Assembly: GCF_003315795.1 (NCBI RefSeq)
Contig: NZ_QMEY01000014.1
Span: 158,501 to 222,500 of the forward strand
Length of the DNA stretch: 64,000 nucleotides
Direction: 5' to 3'
Source: Spongiactinospora rosea
Lineage (GTDB): Bacteria; Actinomycetota; Actinomycetes; Streptosporangiales; Streptosporangiaceae
Made by a program: the position numbers and the translations under genes. This document shows positions 32,522-41,707 of the stretch, in pieces (positions within the stretch are counted from its first letter, which is position 1; every line of letters starts with the position of its first letter). Below the pieces are notes generated by a model. It searched no databases. It was not told where the DNA came from and saw only the letters and a program-made list of their open reading frames with translations.

Positions 32522-33309
32522 GGTGCCGCGCCGGAGGCGAGGCTGGGGCCGAAGACAATCGCCGCCGCGCGGTGCGCCAGCGCGGCTTGGACATAGGCGG
32601 GCAGGCCGTGGCGGTTCCAGGCGAAGATGACGTGGTGGGTTAGTACGTCGCGGAGTCCGCGCCGTAACCGGCCTCCGGCGGCGAGCGCGGCCAGGTCCTG
32701 CCCGGCCGCGGCGAAGGCGTCGAACCAGCCGGGTGTGGCGCACCGGCTGCCGGTGGCGCTCATCAGCCGCCGCACATCCGCCTCCAGTGCACAACGCGCC
32801 CCCGATGGGACGGTGTCGGGCAGGTCACGGTGCTCGGCGACGCGGGCCCAGACGTCGCCTTGCTCGTACCAGTCCAGTCCGGCAGCGCGGAGCAGGACGC
32901 CGCACAGCATGATCGCCAGTTCACGTCGGTGCGCGGTTGCGGGGTCGGCGGTGAGGTGGGCGAGGAAGTACCGGCTGTCAGCGTGGAAGAGGGCGTGCGC
33001 GTGACGCATGGCCTCGACGCCGCCGAACGCGCGCTGCTCGGGTTCGTAGGTCACCTCGCTCGCGCCGACGATGATCCCGCGGCGCTGCAGGGTGGCCAGA
33101 CGGCTGCGCAGGTACGGTGTGGCTGTCTTGGTCTGGGACAGGTAGCGCAGGCGCCAGCAGGGTGATTTACGGACGAAGAACCAGGAGGCGATGAGTTCGT
33201 CGGTGCAGGCCGCCGCCAGTATGGGGGCGAGGTCGGTGGCCGCGCTCTGCTCGGCGTGGTTCCAATCCGGGAAGGTGAGGTTGACCTGGTGCCAGGAGGA
33301 GGTGCCCAC
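32518..33309 (-). CDS. thiopeptide-type SpaB_C domain protein
   Basis: 263 residues from the GTG at 33309 with AAGGGG upstream. Opens SSWHQVNLTFPDWNHAEQSA, then ASWFFVRKSPCWRLRYLS, the hallmark of SpaB C-terminal (glutamate-elimination) domains, and later YEPEQRAFGGVEAMRHAHAL and FHADSR. In split LanB systems this domain removes glutamyl groups from Ser/Thr to leave dehydroamino acids. Here it is present in addition to a full LanB that ends with its own such domain. The start of LanC lies 17 bp upstream. Confidence 0.87.
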   Translation of the reverse strand: MGTSSWHQVNLTFPDWNHAEQSAATDLAPILAAACTDELIASWFFVRKSPCWRLRYLSQTKTATPYLRSRLATLQRRGIIVGASEVTYEPEQRAFGGVEAMRHAHALFHADSRYFLAHLTADPATAHRRELAIMLCGVLLRAAGLDWYEQGDVWARVAEHRDLPDTVPSGARCALEADVRRLMSATGSRCATPGWFDAFAAAGQDLAALAAGGRLRRGLRDVLTHHVIFAWNRHGLPAYVQAALAHRAAAIVFGPSLASGAAP

Positions 33310-33326
33310 GGGGAATCCCCTTTTCG

Positions 33327-34658
33327 TCAGGCCGACAGCAGCAGGACGGCGTCCCACCCGGAGGCCGGGGGTGTGCCGGTGGCGAAGGTGTGCAGGGCGA
33401 GCGCGGCCCCGGCGGCGCCGTCCAGGAACTCCTCGGAGGCGAACGTCCCGATGGCGGCGGGCCCGGTGACAAGCGCAGTGACAAGCGCGGTGAGCTGGGC
33501 GGCCAGGGCGGGCAGTTCCCGGGTGAGGTGTGGAGTGGAGGCGTCGGTGGCCATCCGCCACGCCGATTGCAGCACTCCGGCCAGGCCATGGCACAGCCCG
33601 GCCTCCGGCAGCCGTCCGATCTCGGCGGGGTCGCGCAGTACGGCGAGCATGGCCCCCTCCGCGTGCTGCCGGCGCGCGACGTCGCCGAGTGCCAGGCCGG
33701 CCAGTTGCTGGGCGCGGGCGGTGCCGCTGATGCCGTAGCACCAGGACGGGCGCGGTCGAAGCGCCGGATCGACTCGCCGCTCGCGTACCTGGTCGTGGGT
33801 GATCAGGCCAGGCCACCACGGGCGGCCTGCGTCGTCGTGTTGCTGCCACTGGTCGATCCAGGCGCAAATCCGTTCGATCGCACCCTTGATCGCACCTGCG
33901 TCCTTAGCTGTCGCCTTGTCGCGCAGTACAGCCAGCGACAACAGGGCCAGGACCGAGCCGATTCCGTGGGACAGACCCAGGTTGCCGTGGCCACGGGGGT
34001 AGTCGGCGTGGGGTTCGCCGCTGGGTGACACGCTGGTCCACCAGCCGGGCAGCTCGTCATCGTGGGGTTCGGTCAGCGTCACCAGGTAGGCCAACACCTC
34101 GCCGAGCAGCGGGTGGCCCGGGTGGCGGGACAGGTAGTAGGCGCCCAGCCCGGTCAGGCCGCGGATGAGGTCGAATTCCTTCATCAACGGGCGCTCACCG
34201 CGCCGCAGGCGCGCGCGGGCATCGTCCAAGCGGGCGCGGGTGATCCGTGCGACCGCCTCATCCAGGCGCCCGGGAACGCCCCTGTGACAGGAGGACGGCC
34301 CGGCGGCGGCGCGGGTGAGGAAGGCCAAGGTCGGGACGCCGAAGAACAGGCCGGCGTTGCTCGCGGCCGTCAGCGGTCCGCAGGCGGCCGTCCGGAGCCA
34401 GGCGTGCGCGGTCTGCGGGGCACCGCGTCCGCTGTGGGCGCGTTCGATGTGGAGCAGGGCGATGCCCGCCGCCCCTCCGGCGAGCGATTGCGGCCAGCGC
34501 CGGCCGTCAGCGGGCATCGCCGCCCAGGAGGCTGGGTCGGCCAAGTGCTCGGCGACCCGGTCGGTGGCGGCCAGCGCCTGCTCGGCGGCCGCGCCGACGC
34601 CTGGATGGGCGGTGGCGATGGCGGTGTCAATGGCGGTGTCAATGGCGGTGGTGGTCAC
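33327..34658 (-). CDS. LanC-like lanthionine synthetase (cyclase)
   Basis: 443 residues from the GTG overlapping the lanB stop. The alpha-toroid repeats carry the LanC motifs GNLGLSHGIGSVLALL, PSWCYGISGTARA and AGLCHGLAGVLQ, with the zinc ligands Cys, Cys and His in the last two. It closes thioether rings by adding Cys thiols to dehydrated Ser/Thr. N-terminal 60 residues are Ala/Thr-rich with a short TAIDTAIDTAIATA repeat. Co-translated with lanB. Confidence 0.93.
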   Translation of the reverse strand: MTTTAIDTAIDTAIATAHPGVGAAAEQALAATDRVAEHLADPASWAAMPADGRRWPQSLAGGAAGIALLHIERAHSGRGAPQTAHAWLRTAACGPLTAASNAGLFFGVPTLAFLTRAAAGPSSCHRGVPGRLDEAVARITRARLDDARARLRRGERPLMKEFDLIRGLTGLGAYYLSRHPGHPLLGEVLAYLVTLTEPHDDELPGWWTSVSPSGEPHADYPRGHGNLGLSHGIGSVLALLSLAVLRDKATAKDAGAIKGAIERICAWIDQWQQHDDAGRPWWPGLITHDQVRERRVDPALRPRPSWCYGISGTARAQQLAGLALGDVARRQHAEGAMLAVLRDPAEIGRLPEAGLCHGLAGVLQSAWRMATDASTPHLTRELPALAAQLTALVTALVTGPAAIGTFASEEFLDGAAGAALALHTFATGTPPASGWDAVLLLSA

Positions 34659-37600
34659 GCTGGTCTCCTCCTGGCGGTCCAGCTCAATGCGGCGGCGCGG
34701 GCCAGGTGCAGGCATGCGCGTTCCCCGGCCGCAGTGGCGCCGGCGACCCGGGCGTGGTGCAGGTGCAGCAGATCCGGGAGCACCACGGTTGCCGTGAGCT
34801 CCCCTCCGCTTTCCAGTGCCTGCCGGTAAGCGGCCAGGGCGTGAGCTCGCTGCCGCCAGGCATCGATGAGCTGGTCGCCGTACGGCAGCGCGGTGAGGGC
34901 ACTGCGGTCGCGGGGGTCGGCCAGCGCGATCGCCTGCTGGTAGAGGTCGCGGTCGGGGGCGGCCGGGTCCGTGCGGGCGTGGCTGATCAGCCATCGCATG
35001 CCCTCGTGGGTGTCGCCGAGGAAGGCGATGGCGATGTCGAGCAGGCTGGCCCCGGTCACCGCGCGCTGCGCCGTACGGTCGGCGACGGCGGCCAACTGGG
35101 CAATGGCCGCGGCCGAATCGGCGGCGAAGACCGTCTCTGCCGCCCGGTACGCTGTGGCGCCGCCGAAGCGGCCGGTCTGCGGAAGGTAGGTGTCATGGCA
35201 GACGCGGGAGGTGAGCCCGGCCTGCCATAGCTCTTCACACCAGGCGTGGACCTCCGCCACCGAAACCACCCCGCTGGCGGAGGCGTTCATGCGGCAAGGG
35301 TCCTGGGCGGGCGGCCGTAGCCGGATGCGGAGATGGTGGTCAGGGTCGTGGTAGCGCAGGAACCAGCAGCTCGTGCCATCGCCGAGCCGGCCGAGGAGCC
35401 GGGGCAGGTGACGGGTGAGGATGGCACTTTGCCGGTCGGGATGTCCGTACACCTTCACCGACAGCCACTCGCCGCCGGGCAGATGCCCGTGGGAGCGCGT
35501 CAGCGGCGCACCGCCCAGCGGGGGCGGCGCGGACGGCTGGGTGGTGGTGGCCAAGGAGATCGTGATCTCGTGCGGGAGGCAGCCGATCCACCCGGCCGCG
35601 CCGAGAGCCGGCGCCGGGGTCATGATGGCGTTGCCGGTGCGGGCGAGCTGGTCGCGCAGCAGCGCGCGGTGCGCCTGCACCTTCAGGTCGAGGCGCAGAC
35701 GTTGATCGCCGCCACCCAGGTACACCTCGGGCGGGAGGCCGACCTCCTGCCGCCATCGGGTCAGAGCGGCATCCCATTGCTCCCAGCCGGTGGAGGGGCC
35801 GGGCAGGTCCGCGGTGAGCAGCCGCCAGCGGGCAGGTGAGATCACCGTGCGGCCGTAGCGCAGCGCGGGAACGTAGGGCAATGTGGCTGCGGCGCCCCAG
35901 TCGAAGCCGGTGCACGGGGCGCGCAGTGCTTGGGGCGCCTCCATCAAGAATCGGGCCAGCGGGTGGGTGTGCCGTGCGGGGTTGACCGCGTTGAAAGTTC
36001 TCGGTTCGATGATCCGGCGGCGTGGCAGCCAGACGAGATACAGGCCGTGCAGGTCGGCCGTGATGGCGATGTCCTGCAGCCGTAGGAGGTGCGTGCCGCC
36101 GCCGTCGCTGGACCCGGCATCGGCGGCGGGGTGGTCGCCGACGGGCAGGACGTGCGGCAGCAGGCGCGGGGTGCGGGCGACGTTGTCGGTGCTGATGTAG
36201 GGCGCGGGCGCCGACACCTGCACGGCCAGCGCGCCGCGGGTGCCGGTGGGCAGGTCCGCGTAGGCCGCGGTCAGCCGGGCGCGGTGCTCGTCGTCGAACA
36301 GGTCCATGAACCGTCCGGTGAGGGTGCCCGCGGCGCGCGAGGTTCCGACGACGGCGAGAGTGAACTCGCCGCAGGCCAGTGCCTGGAGGCTGGGCGCGTC
36401 GATCCGGACGCTCACCTCCGCGCTGGGCTGAACCCGTACGCCTGCATCGACTCCGCCGCCAATGCCGAGGGCGGCGATGAGGTCATCGTCGATGACGACC
36501 TCCCGCTGGCGGCGTAGCGCGGCCTGGTGGGCGAGCACCAGCAGGGTACGGTCGCGGTCGGTGAACGCCGCCTGCCCGTCCGGCTCGCGGCTGTCCGGCA
36601 GGGCGTCGTACCCGGCCGGGTAGCCGAGCCCGGCATCGGAATCGACGGCTTCGCGCAGCGGTACCAGCGCGCGGGGGCCGTACCGGTCCAGGAACCGGGC
36701 GTGCCAGGACAGCCAGCCGGCGGAGATGGCGGGGCGGCGGGCCAGCCGGACGAGCGCGGACGCCGCGGCGGCGGCCTCGGCGGCGACTGCGGCGGGGATC
36801 GTCACCTCCGCGTCCAGGAGCAGATCGACCGCGAGGGGTGGCCGCTCGGCGGGGCAGAGCGTTGCCATCATCGTCGCCGCCGCTCGGCCCCGGGACGCGC
36901 CAGTGCCTGTTGCCTGCGGGGGCATGGGGTAGTGCTGGGCGAGTTCGTCGGTGACGGCGCGCAGCCCTTTGGCCGCCTCGGCCACCTCGCCGAGCTCACC
37001 GGCGTTCACCGCCTCTAGCTCCTCCAGCAGGTGCCGCAGTGGATCGCATACGGTCATGGGCGGGCGCAGGCTGGTGAGCAGGAAACGCTGGGAGACCAGC
37101 TCGGCCACGAGCGCCTCGATCGTGCTCACGTCCGTCGCCGGGGAGAGCGCCGACAGGCGCTCGATGAGGTCTGCGCCCGGAAGTGGGTCGCGGGCCAGAC
37201 GCAGTGCCGCGCGCGCGGGGCCCGTGGCGCGCACGCTCACCTCCTGCGGAGCGCCACCCGTCCGGAAGCTGGCACGGTGGTCGAGTACCAGGCGCCCGTC
37301 CCGCTCGAACACCAGGTCGTTGGCCATCACGGGTAAGCGCCGCAGCAGCGCACGCTCGCCTTCCAGGCGGTGGGTGAGCTCGCTGATCCATTCGGCGGCG
37401 GTGCGTGCCGCCGGGCGGTGCGCGTCCCCGACGCGCACCGAGGGCGGGCCCGTCGCGGTGGCGACGCGGGCCGCAGCCACGCCGGCGAACCGGCCGAATG
37501 GGGTGGGGCGGCTCGTGGCGCGCAGCAGGTAGCGCATTGTCGACAGCACCGCGCTGCGCACCCGGCTGTCGGTGACGTGGGCGCCGGAGCGGATCTCACA

Positions 37601-37792
37601 CAGGCGTCGCGCCAGAGCGGGGCTCGCCTGCTCCAGGGCCACTGCGAAACCTGGCAACGTCCAGATGCGTTCGAGCCAGGGCCGCCACGACGCGTCGCCG
37701 TCCTCGCCGGTCAGATCCGGCCACGATGGGAGCTGCCGTCCGGGGGGCCAGGCTGGGGCGCGTAACACTGCTGCGTCGAGGTACCGGTACAT
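34655..37792 (-). CDS. class I lantibiotic dehydratase LanB
   Basis: 1045 residues from the ATG at 37792 (MYRYLDAAVLRAPAWPPG), the usual opening of this family; the frame stays open 12 codons further to a TTG without a ribosome site. An N-terminal glutamylation domain (RYLLRATSRPTPFGRFAGVA, DNVARTPRLLPHVL region) is followed by a C-terminal elimination domain from about residue 780 (GEWLSVKVYGHPDRQSAILT ... CWFLRYHDPDHHLRIRL). It uses glutamyl-tRNA to dehydrate Ser and Thr of the precursor. It overlaps lanC and follows the precursor by 93 bp. Confidence 0.94.
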   Translation of the reverse strand: MYRYLDAAVLRAPAWPPGRQLPSWPDLTGEDGDASWRPWLERIWTLPGFAVALEQASPALARRLCEIRSGAHVTDSRVRSAVLSTMRYLLRATSRPTPFGRFAGVAAARVATATGPPSVRVGDAHRPAARTAAEWISELTHRLEGERALLRRLPVMANDLVFERDGRLVLDHRASFRTGGAPQEVSVRATGPARAALRLARDPLPGADLIERLSALSPATDVSTIEALVAELVSQRFLLTSLRPPMTVCDPLRHLLEELEAVNAGELGEVAEAAKGLRAVTDELAQHYPMPPQATGTGASRGRAAATMMATLCPAERPPLAVDLLLDAEVTIPAAVAAEAAAAASALVRLARRPAISAGWLSWHARFLDRYGPRALVPLREAVDSDAGLGYPAGYDALPDSREPDGQAAFTDRDRTLLVLAHQAALRRQREVVIDDDLIAALGIGGGVDAGVRVQPSAEVSVRIDAPSLQALACGEFTLAVVGTSRAAGTLTGRFMDLFDDEHRARLTAAYADLPTGTRGALAVQVSAPAPYISTDNVARTPRLLPHVLPVGDHPAADAGSSDGGGTHLLRLQDIAITADLHGLYLVWLPRRRIIEPRTFNAVNPARHTHPLARFLMEAPQALRAPCTGFDWGAAATLPYVPALRYGRTVISPARWRLLTADLPGPSTGWEQWDAALTRWRQEVGLPPEVYLGGGDQRLRLDLKVQAHRALLRDQLARTGNAIMTPAPALGAAGWIGCLPHEITISLATTTQPSAPPPLGGAPLTRSHGHLPGGEWLSVKVYGHPDRQSAILTRHLPRLLGRLGDGTSCWFLRYHDPDHHLRIRLRPPAQDPCRMNASASGVVSVAEVHAWCEELWQAGLTSRVCHDTYLPQTGRFGGATAYRAAETVFAADSAAAIAQLAAVADRTAQRAVTGASLLDIAIAFLGDTHEGMRWLISHARTDPAAPDRDLYQQAIALADPRDRSALTALPYGDQLIDAWRQRAHALAAYRQALESGGELTATVVLPDLLHLHHARVAGATAAGERACLHLARAAALSWTARRRPA

Positions 37793-37885
37793 CGCGCTCC
37801 CGTCGTCGGGGTGGCCCGGCCGGGGCAAGTGAAGGAGGTCGCGCCGGCCGGGCGCACCGGGTCAGGTGTCAGATGCCGGGCAGGC

Positions 37886-38101
37886 TCAGGTGCCGCAGCT
37901 GATACAGGCGGTCGCACAGGTCGAGTTGCAGCCGTCGTCGGTCATGCGGATGAGCTGTTCGGCGGCCACGCCCGACTCGACGATGCTCACGTCAAGGCCG
38001 GCCGCCCAGTCCTCGCCCGTCCAGTCCTGGCTCTGCTGGGAGGCGAGAGCCTGGACCGGGGCGGGTGCGGCCGGCGTGAGCGTCGCGGATTCGACGATCA
38101 T
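37886..38101 (-). CDS. FxLD-family lanthipeptide precursor
   Basis: 71 residues with a strong AAAGGAGGGACC ribosome site. The leader (1-50) contains WAAGLDVSIVESGVAAEQLI, which matches the FxLDV...VES pattern of this family except that Ala replaces Phe. The core begins near IRMTDDGCNSTCATACISCG and T: four Cys (58, 62, 66, 69) and six Ser/Thr (54, 60, 61, 64, 68, 71). The Asp56-Gly57 pair is a likely target of the PCMT-like methyltransferase encoded just upstream, which would give an isoaspartate or succinimide. Confidence 0.88.
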   Translation of the reverse strand: MIVESATLTPAAPAPVQALASQQSQDWTGEDWAAGLDVSIVESGVAAEQLIRMTDDGCNSTCATACISCGT

Positions 38102-38183
38102 GACGGTCCCTCCTTTGATGGGGGTGGATGGGGATCCCCAGCCCCGCCTTGGGCCGGTTCGGCCCGAGGACGGCGCTGGCGGT

Positions 38184-39413
38184 CTAGGGCCAGGTCACCA
38201 CCACAGTGCCGTGGCGCTTGGTGATGACACCGCTGGACGGGACCGGCGGGGTCGCGAGCTCGGGCAGGTATTGGATGGACGCGGCCCCGCGGCGGTGGTA
38301 CTTGTCCGCCCACCTGCGCAGCAGCCCCACATATCGGTCGGCGATGTCCTCTGCCGCCGGGCCGTGCGCGTAGACGCCGCTTTCGTATCCGCTGCTCATC
38401 TCGTCGTTCGGCCGGGCCGCCCGGTAGGCGAAGCTGTCGCCGCCGACCAGCACGGGCACACCCCTCAGCGCAGGGCGGGCGAGCAGTTCCCGGTCGATGA
38501 CCGGCTGATCGGCGTACAGGAGTGCCATGGCGGGGTCGTTGGTGAGCAGGAACAGCATCTGCTCGTCGGGCATGTCGAACAGGGCCCCGGACCAGCGTTC
38601 GATCCTTGGCTGGTGCAGCGCCGCGCGTAGCGCCCCGGCATCGAGCTGGACGTTTTCGTCGTCCAGGTGCAGCACCACCCCGTCCTCCATGGTGATGCTC
38701 CGCTCGGCATGTGAACCTGCCCCCTGGAACGGGACGAAGACGCACAGCCCGTAGCCGCGGCTCACCAGGCCTCCGGTGTGGTCGCGGTCGAAGGAGATCC
38801 AGCGGGTCGTGCCCTTCAGCCGCAGCGGAACGATGATCCGGCCGCCTGCGGAGAGCTGCTCCAGCCATGCCGGTGGGATGTCCCAGCTACCGGCCGTGAC
38901 GATGATCCGGTCGAACAGGGCCCGCCCGGGCACGCCGTGCTCGGCATCGGCCAGCACCACCTCGACCTGAGAGTAACCCGCTTCGTCGAGGAAGGCGCGG
39001 GCGCGCTCGGTGATGTCAGGGTCGATGTCGACCGTGGTGACCCGGCCATGCTCGCCGACGAGTTCGGCCATCAAGGCCGCGTTGTAGCCGCCGCTGCCGA
39101 CCTCGCACACGTTCATGCCGGGCTCGATCCCCGCCGCCTCCAGCATGGTGGCCTGCAGGTGCACGGCCGACACCGAACTGAGGGTCAGCCCGTGACCATC
39201 GGACTTGACGATCGGCGCGTTGTCGGCGGCGTAGGCAGCCGCCAGCGTCTCACCGGGCAGGAACACGTGCCGCGGTACGGTGGCGACGGCAGCGGCCACC
39301 GCCTCCGACCGGATCGCACCCTGTTCACGCAGGTCACGCACGAGTTCCTCACGCAACAGCTCAGCGTTGGCCCGGGCCTGCCCGGTGCTGCTGTCGGTGG
39401 TCACATCGGTCAC
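38184..39413 (-). CDS. FxLD-system protein-L-isoaspartate-type O-methyltransferase
   Basis: 409 residues from the GTG at 39413, with AGGGAAGGGA upstream; the longer open frame lacks a ribosome site. PCMT-like core at about 20-230: IRSEAVAAAVATVPRHVFLP, NAPIVKSDGHGLTLSSVSAV, CEVGSGGYNAALMAELVG (SAM motif I), VTTVDIDP and FDRIIVTAGSWDIPPAWL. A C-terminal 170-residue extension is typical of FxLD-cluster enzymes. It methylates an Asp in the peptide, which can close to a succinimide. First gene of the operon, 82 bp ahead of the precursor. Confidence 0.92.
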   Translation of the reverse strand: MTDVTTDSSTGQARANAELLREELVRDLREQGAIRSEAVAAAVATVPRHVFLPGETLAAAYAADNAPIVKSDGHGLTLSSVSAVHLQATMLEAAGIEPGMNVCEVGSGGYNAALMAELVGEHGRVTTVDIDPDITERARAFLDEAGYSQVEVVLADAEHGVPGRALFDRIIVTAGSWDIPPAWLEQLSAGGRIIVPLRLKGTTRWISFDRDHTGGLVSRGYGLCVFVPFQGAGSHAERSITMEDGVVLHLDDENVQLDAGALRAALHQPRIERWSGALFDMPDEQMLFLLTNDPAMALLYADQPVIDRELLARPALRGVPVLVGGDSFAYRAARPNDEMSSGYESGVYAHGPAAEDIADRYVGLLRRWADKYHRRGAASIQYLPELATPPVPSSGVITKRHGTVVVTWP

Positions 39414-39751
39414 AGCGGTCCCTTCCCTGTTCCTGAACGGTCTTCGAGCGCGGTCTTCCTCAACCGGTCGGGCGAATGAGCCGCCGGTCACCGGGCGGAG
39501 CCTAGCCATCGGCGCTCGCAGTTTCCGGTACATCGCGCGCGGTGAGCGAGGGAATCCAGCCTGGGCCGCGTACAGGAAGGTCTCACACTTCACCTGCCCA
39601 CCTCCCCCACCACGAAGTCACCGGTGCACAGCGGCCCAGGGGCAAGCCCAGCCTGCTGATCGCGCCTGTGTTCAGTGAATGACGCGCTGCGGGCGGCGGG
39701 CTATGGTCGAAGATGTGGGACAGGGTTTAACCGGTTTACCCGATCGGGGTT
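39414..39751. other. divergent promoter region of the lanthipeptide cluster
   Basis: 338 bp between the methyltransferase and the regulator. On the plus strand TGACGC (39680) and TATGGT (39702-39707), 16 bp apart, are a possible promoter for the regulator. No gene is seen. Confidence 0.45.
39723..39741. promoter_or_regulatory. candidate operator palindrome
   Basis: GGGTTTAACCGGTTTACCC, with a perfect AACCGGTT centre and GGGT/ACCC arms offset by one base. It sits 10 bp before the regulator start codon and downstream of its probable promoter. Confidence 0.4.
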
Positions 39752-41116
39752 GTGATGCCCAAGGCCCGTGATCAGCGCCCGGTCAACCACCGACTGCGCG
39801 ACACGATCACCGCAGCGGGGGTCAGTTACGACCGGGTAGCCCGCACCGTGGCCGGGGTCGCAGCCGAGCACGGCGAGACACTGCGCACCAACAAGTCCGC
39901 CGTCGCGCACTGGGTTGCCGGCACCGAACCGAGCGAACGAACGGCCCGCTACCTGGCCGAGGCACTGTCGCGGCTGGCAGGCCGCCCGGTGACCCTCGAA
40001 GAACTCGGATTCGCCGCCGATATCGCCCCCGACTTGATGAGCATGCAGCCCGTCGAGACGTCCATCCTGCTCGGCCGGGCCGACGTCGAAAACCGCCCCT
40101 TTCTGGCCGCCGCCGTCTACACGGCCGTGGCAGTGGCGATGCCGTTGCACTACGACCACGAGCCGGTGGCCAGGCTTCTGAGAGCCCGCACCGGGCGAGT
40201 ACGTGTCGGGGCCGAGGACGTCGCCGTGGTCCGCCAGATCACACGGGCGTTCAGCATGGCCGATGAGATCCTCGGCGGCGGGCACGGGCTGTCCACTGTC
40301 GCGACCTATCTGGCCGACACCGCCGCTCCGATGCTTTCAGGCCGCTTCCCCAGCGAAGGTACCCGTCGCGACGCCTTCAGCGCGGCAGCAGAGCTGGCTT
40401 GGCTCCTGGGCTGGAAACATCACGACCTCGGCCATAACGGCACCGCCCAGCGCTACTACCTCCTCGGCTTCCAGTTCGCGGTCGAAGCCGACCCGCACGC
40501 GCATGCCGCGTGGATGATGCGCGCGATCGCCCAGCAGGCTCTCAGCTTGAAGCAGTCCATTCACAGCCGGGATCTCGCCCAAGGGGCGATCGACCGGGCC
40601 CGTGGTTTCGCCGACGGCTCCACGCAGGCATTGCTGAACATCACCCTCGCCCGCGCCAACGCCGCGCTCGGGGACAGGCCTGCCGCCGCGCGGGCATTGC
40701 TGGCCGCTGAAGACAACCTGGCGAAAGGTGACGCACCCCAACCGGGCTACTCCCGGTTGATGGGCCCGGCCACCGGAGCCGTCGCCTCCCATACGGCCCG
40801 GACCTTGACCGAGATCGGTGACCATGTAGGCGCCGAACGGCAGCATCGGGCAGCCTTCACCTCCTGGGACCCGATCGCGTTCCCGCGTGTCCACCTGCTC
40901 ACGAACATGGATCTCGGCGACTGCCTGGCCGCTCAAGCCAGGGCGGACGAGGCGGTGGCGGCCTGGAGTCAGGCGCTGGACCTGGCCGAGGGTATGGCAT
41001 CATCCCGCACCCGCTCAGCGCTGGCGTCCGTGCGCTCCACTCTCGGCTTGTACCGGCGCCGCGGCGTGCCGGGCGCGGCCGCGCTGTTACAGCGACTACA
41101 GCCGGCGCTCATCTGA
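39752..41116 (+). CDS. cluster-linked transcriptional regulator (XRE-like with TPR domain)
   Basis: 454 residues; GTG at 39752 or ATG at 39755. The N-terminus (LRDTITAAGVSYDRVARTVA ... NKSAVAHWVAGTEPSERTAR) is an HTH of the kind found in regulators next to RiPP clusters, then about 370 residues of helical repeats. Divergent from the biosynthetic operon, so it probably controls it. Its stop is 13 bp from the NUDIX start. Confidence 0.85.
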   Translation: MMPKARDQRPVNHRLRDTITAAGVSYDRVARTVAGVAAEHGETLRTNKSAVAHWVAGTEPSERTARYLAEALSRLAGRPVTLEELGFAADIAPDLMSMQPVETSILLGRADVENRPFLAAAVYTAVAVAMPLHYDHEPVARLLRARTGRVRVGAEDVAVVRQITRAFSMADEILGGGHGLSTVATYLADTAAPMLSGRFPSEGTRRDAFSAAAELAWLLGWKHHDLGHNGTAQRYYLLGFQFAVEADPHAHAAWMMRAIAQQALSLKQSIHSRDLAQGAIDRARGFADGSTQALLNITLARANAALGDRPAAARALLAAEDNLAKGDAPQPGYSRLMGPATGAVASHTARTLTEIGDHVGAERQHRAAFTSWDPIAFPRVHLLTNMDLGDCLAAQARADEAVAAWSQALDLAEGMASSRTRSALASVRSTLGLYRRRGVPGAAALLQRLQPALI

Positions 41117-41129
41117 GAGGATCAGGCCT

Positions 41130-41606
41130 GTGACCGACACAGCCCTCCCTGCGGCTCTGGACTCCCACACGCTGCTGGTCGCCGCCGTCATCGTGCATGA
41201 CACCACCGCCGGGCACGTCCTCCTCCTGCAGCGGGCGTCCGAAGCCAAGTTCGCCGCCGGCCACTGGGACCTGCCTGTCGGAAAGGCCGACAAGGGCGAG
41301 GTCATCACCGCGACCGCCGCCCGTGAGCTGCGAGAGGAGACCGGCTTGGTGGCAGATCCCGGCCATTTGAAGGTGGCCGGGCTGATCCACGGCGCGTGGG
41401 GGGTCGAGGCTCCCAACGGGTTTTTGACCGTGGTGTTCGTCGCCCATCAGTGGGAGGGGCGGCCGGTCAACGCAGAACCCCACAAGCACTCGCGGGTGAT
41501 GTGGGTGCCAGTCGATGAGATCCCGGTACCTTTTGTGCCGACCACCCGAGACGCCTTGGTGAACTACCTGCGTGGCGGCCCTATGGTGGCAACAGAAGGA
41601 TTCTGA
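41130..41606 (+). CDS. NUDIX hydrolase
   Basis: 158 residues from the GTG at 41130. Complete NUDIX box in GKADKGEVITATAARELREE plus TGL, preceded by HTLLVAAVIVHDTTAGHVLL and followed by NGFLTVVFVAHQWEGRPV. It hydrolyses a nucleoside diphosphate linked to some other group; the substrate is unknown. It is in one unit with the regulator and ends 100 bp before CRISPR array 2. A NUDIX partner of TPR regulators is common in actinomycetes, role unclear. Confidence 0.88.
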   Translation: MTDTALPAALDSHTLLVAAVIVHDTTAGHVLLLQRASEAKFAAGHWDLPVGKADKGEVITATAARELREETGLVADPGHLKVAGLIHGAWGVEAPNGFLTVVFVAHQWEGRPVNAEPHKHSRVMWVPVDEIPVPFVPTTRDALVNYLRGGPMVATEGF

Positions 41607-41707
41607 CCAGCCTCACCGATCGGCACGGGCAGGGCTTGATGTCGAGGGTCGCCTGCACGCCTTTCCCACAACAGTGACCACTGTGTCAGGAGCCATCAGT
41701 CGTCCGA

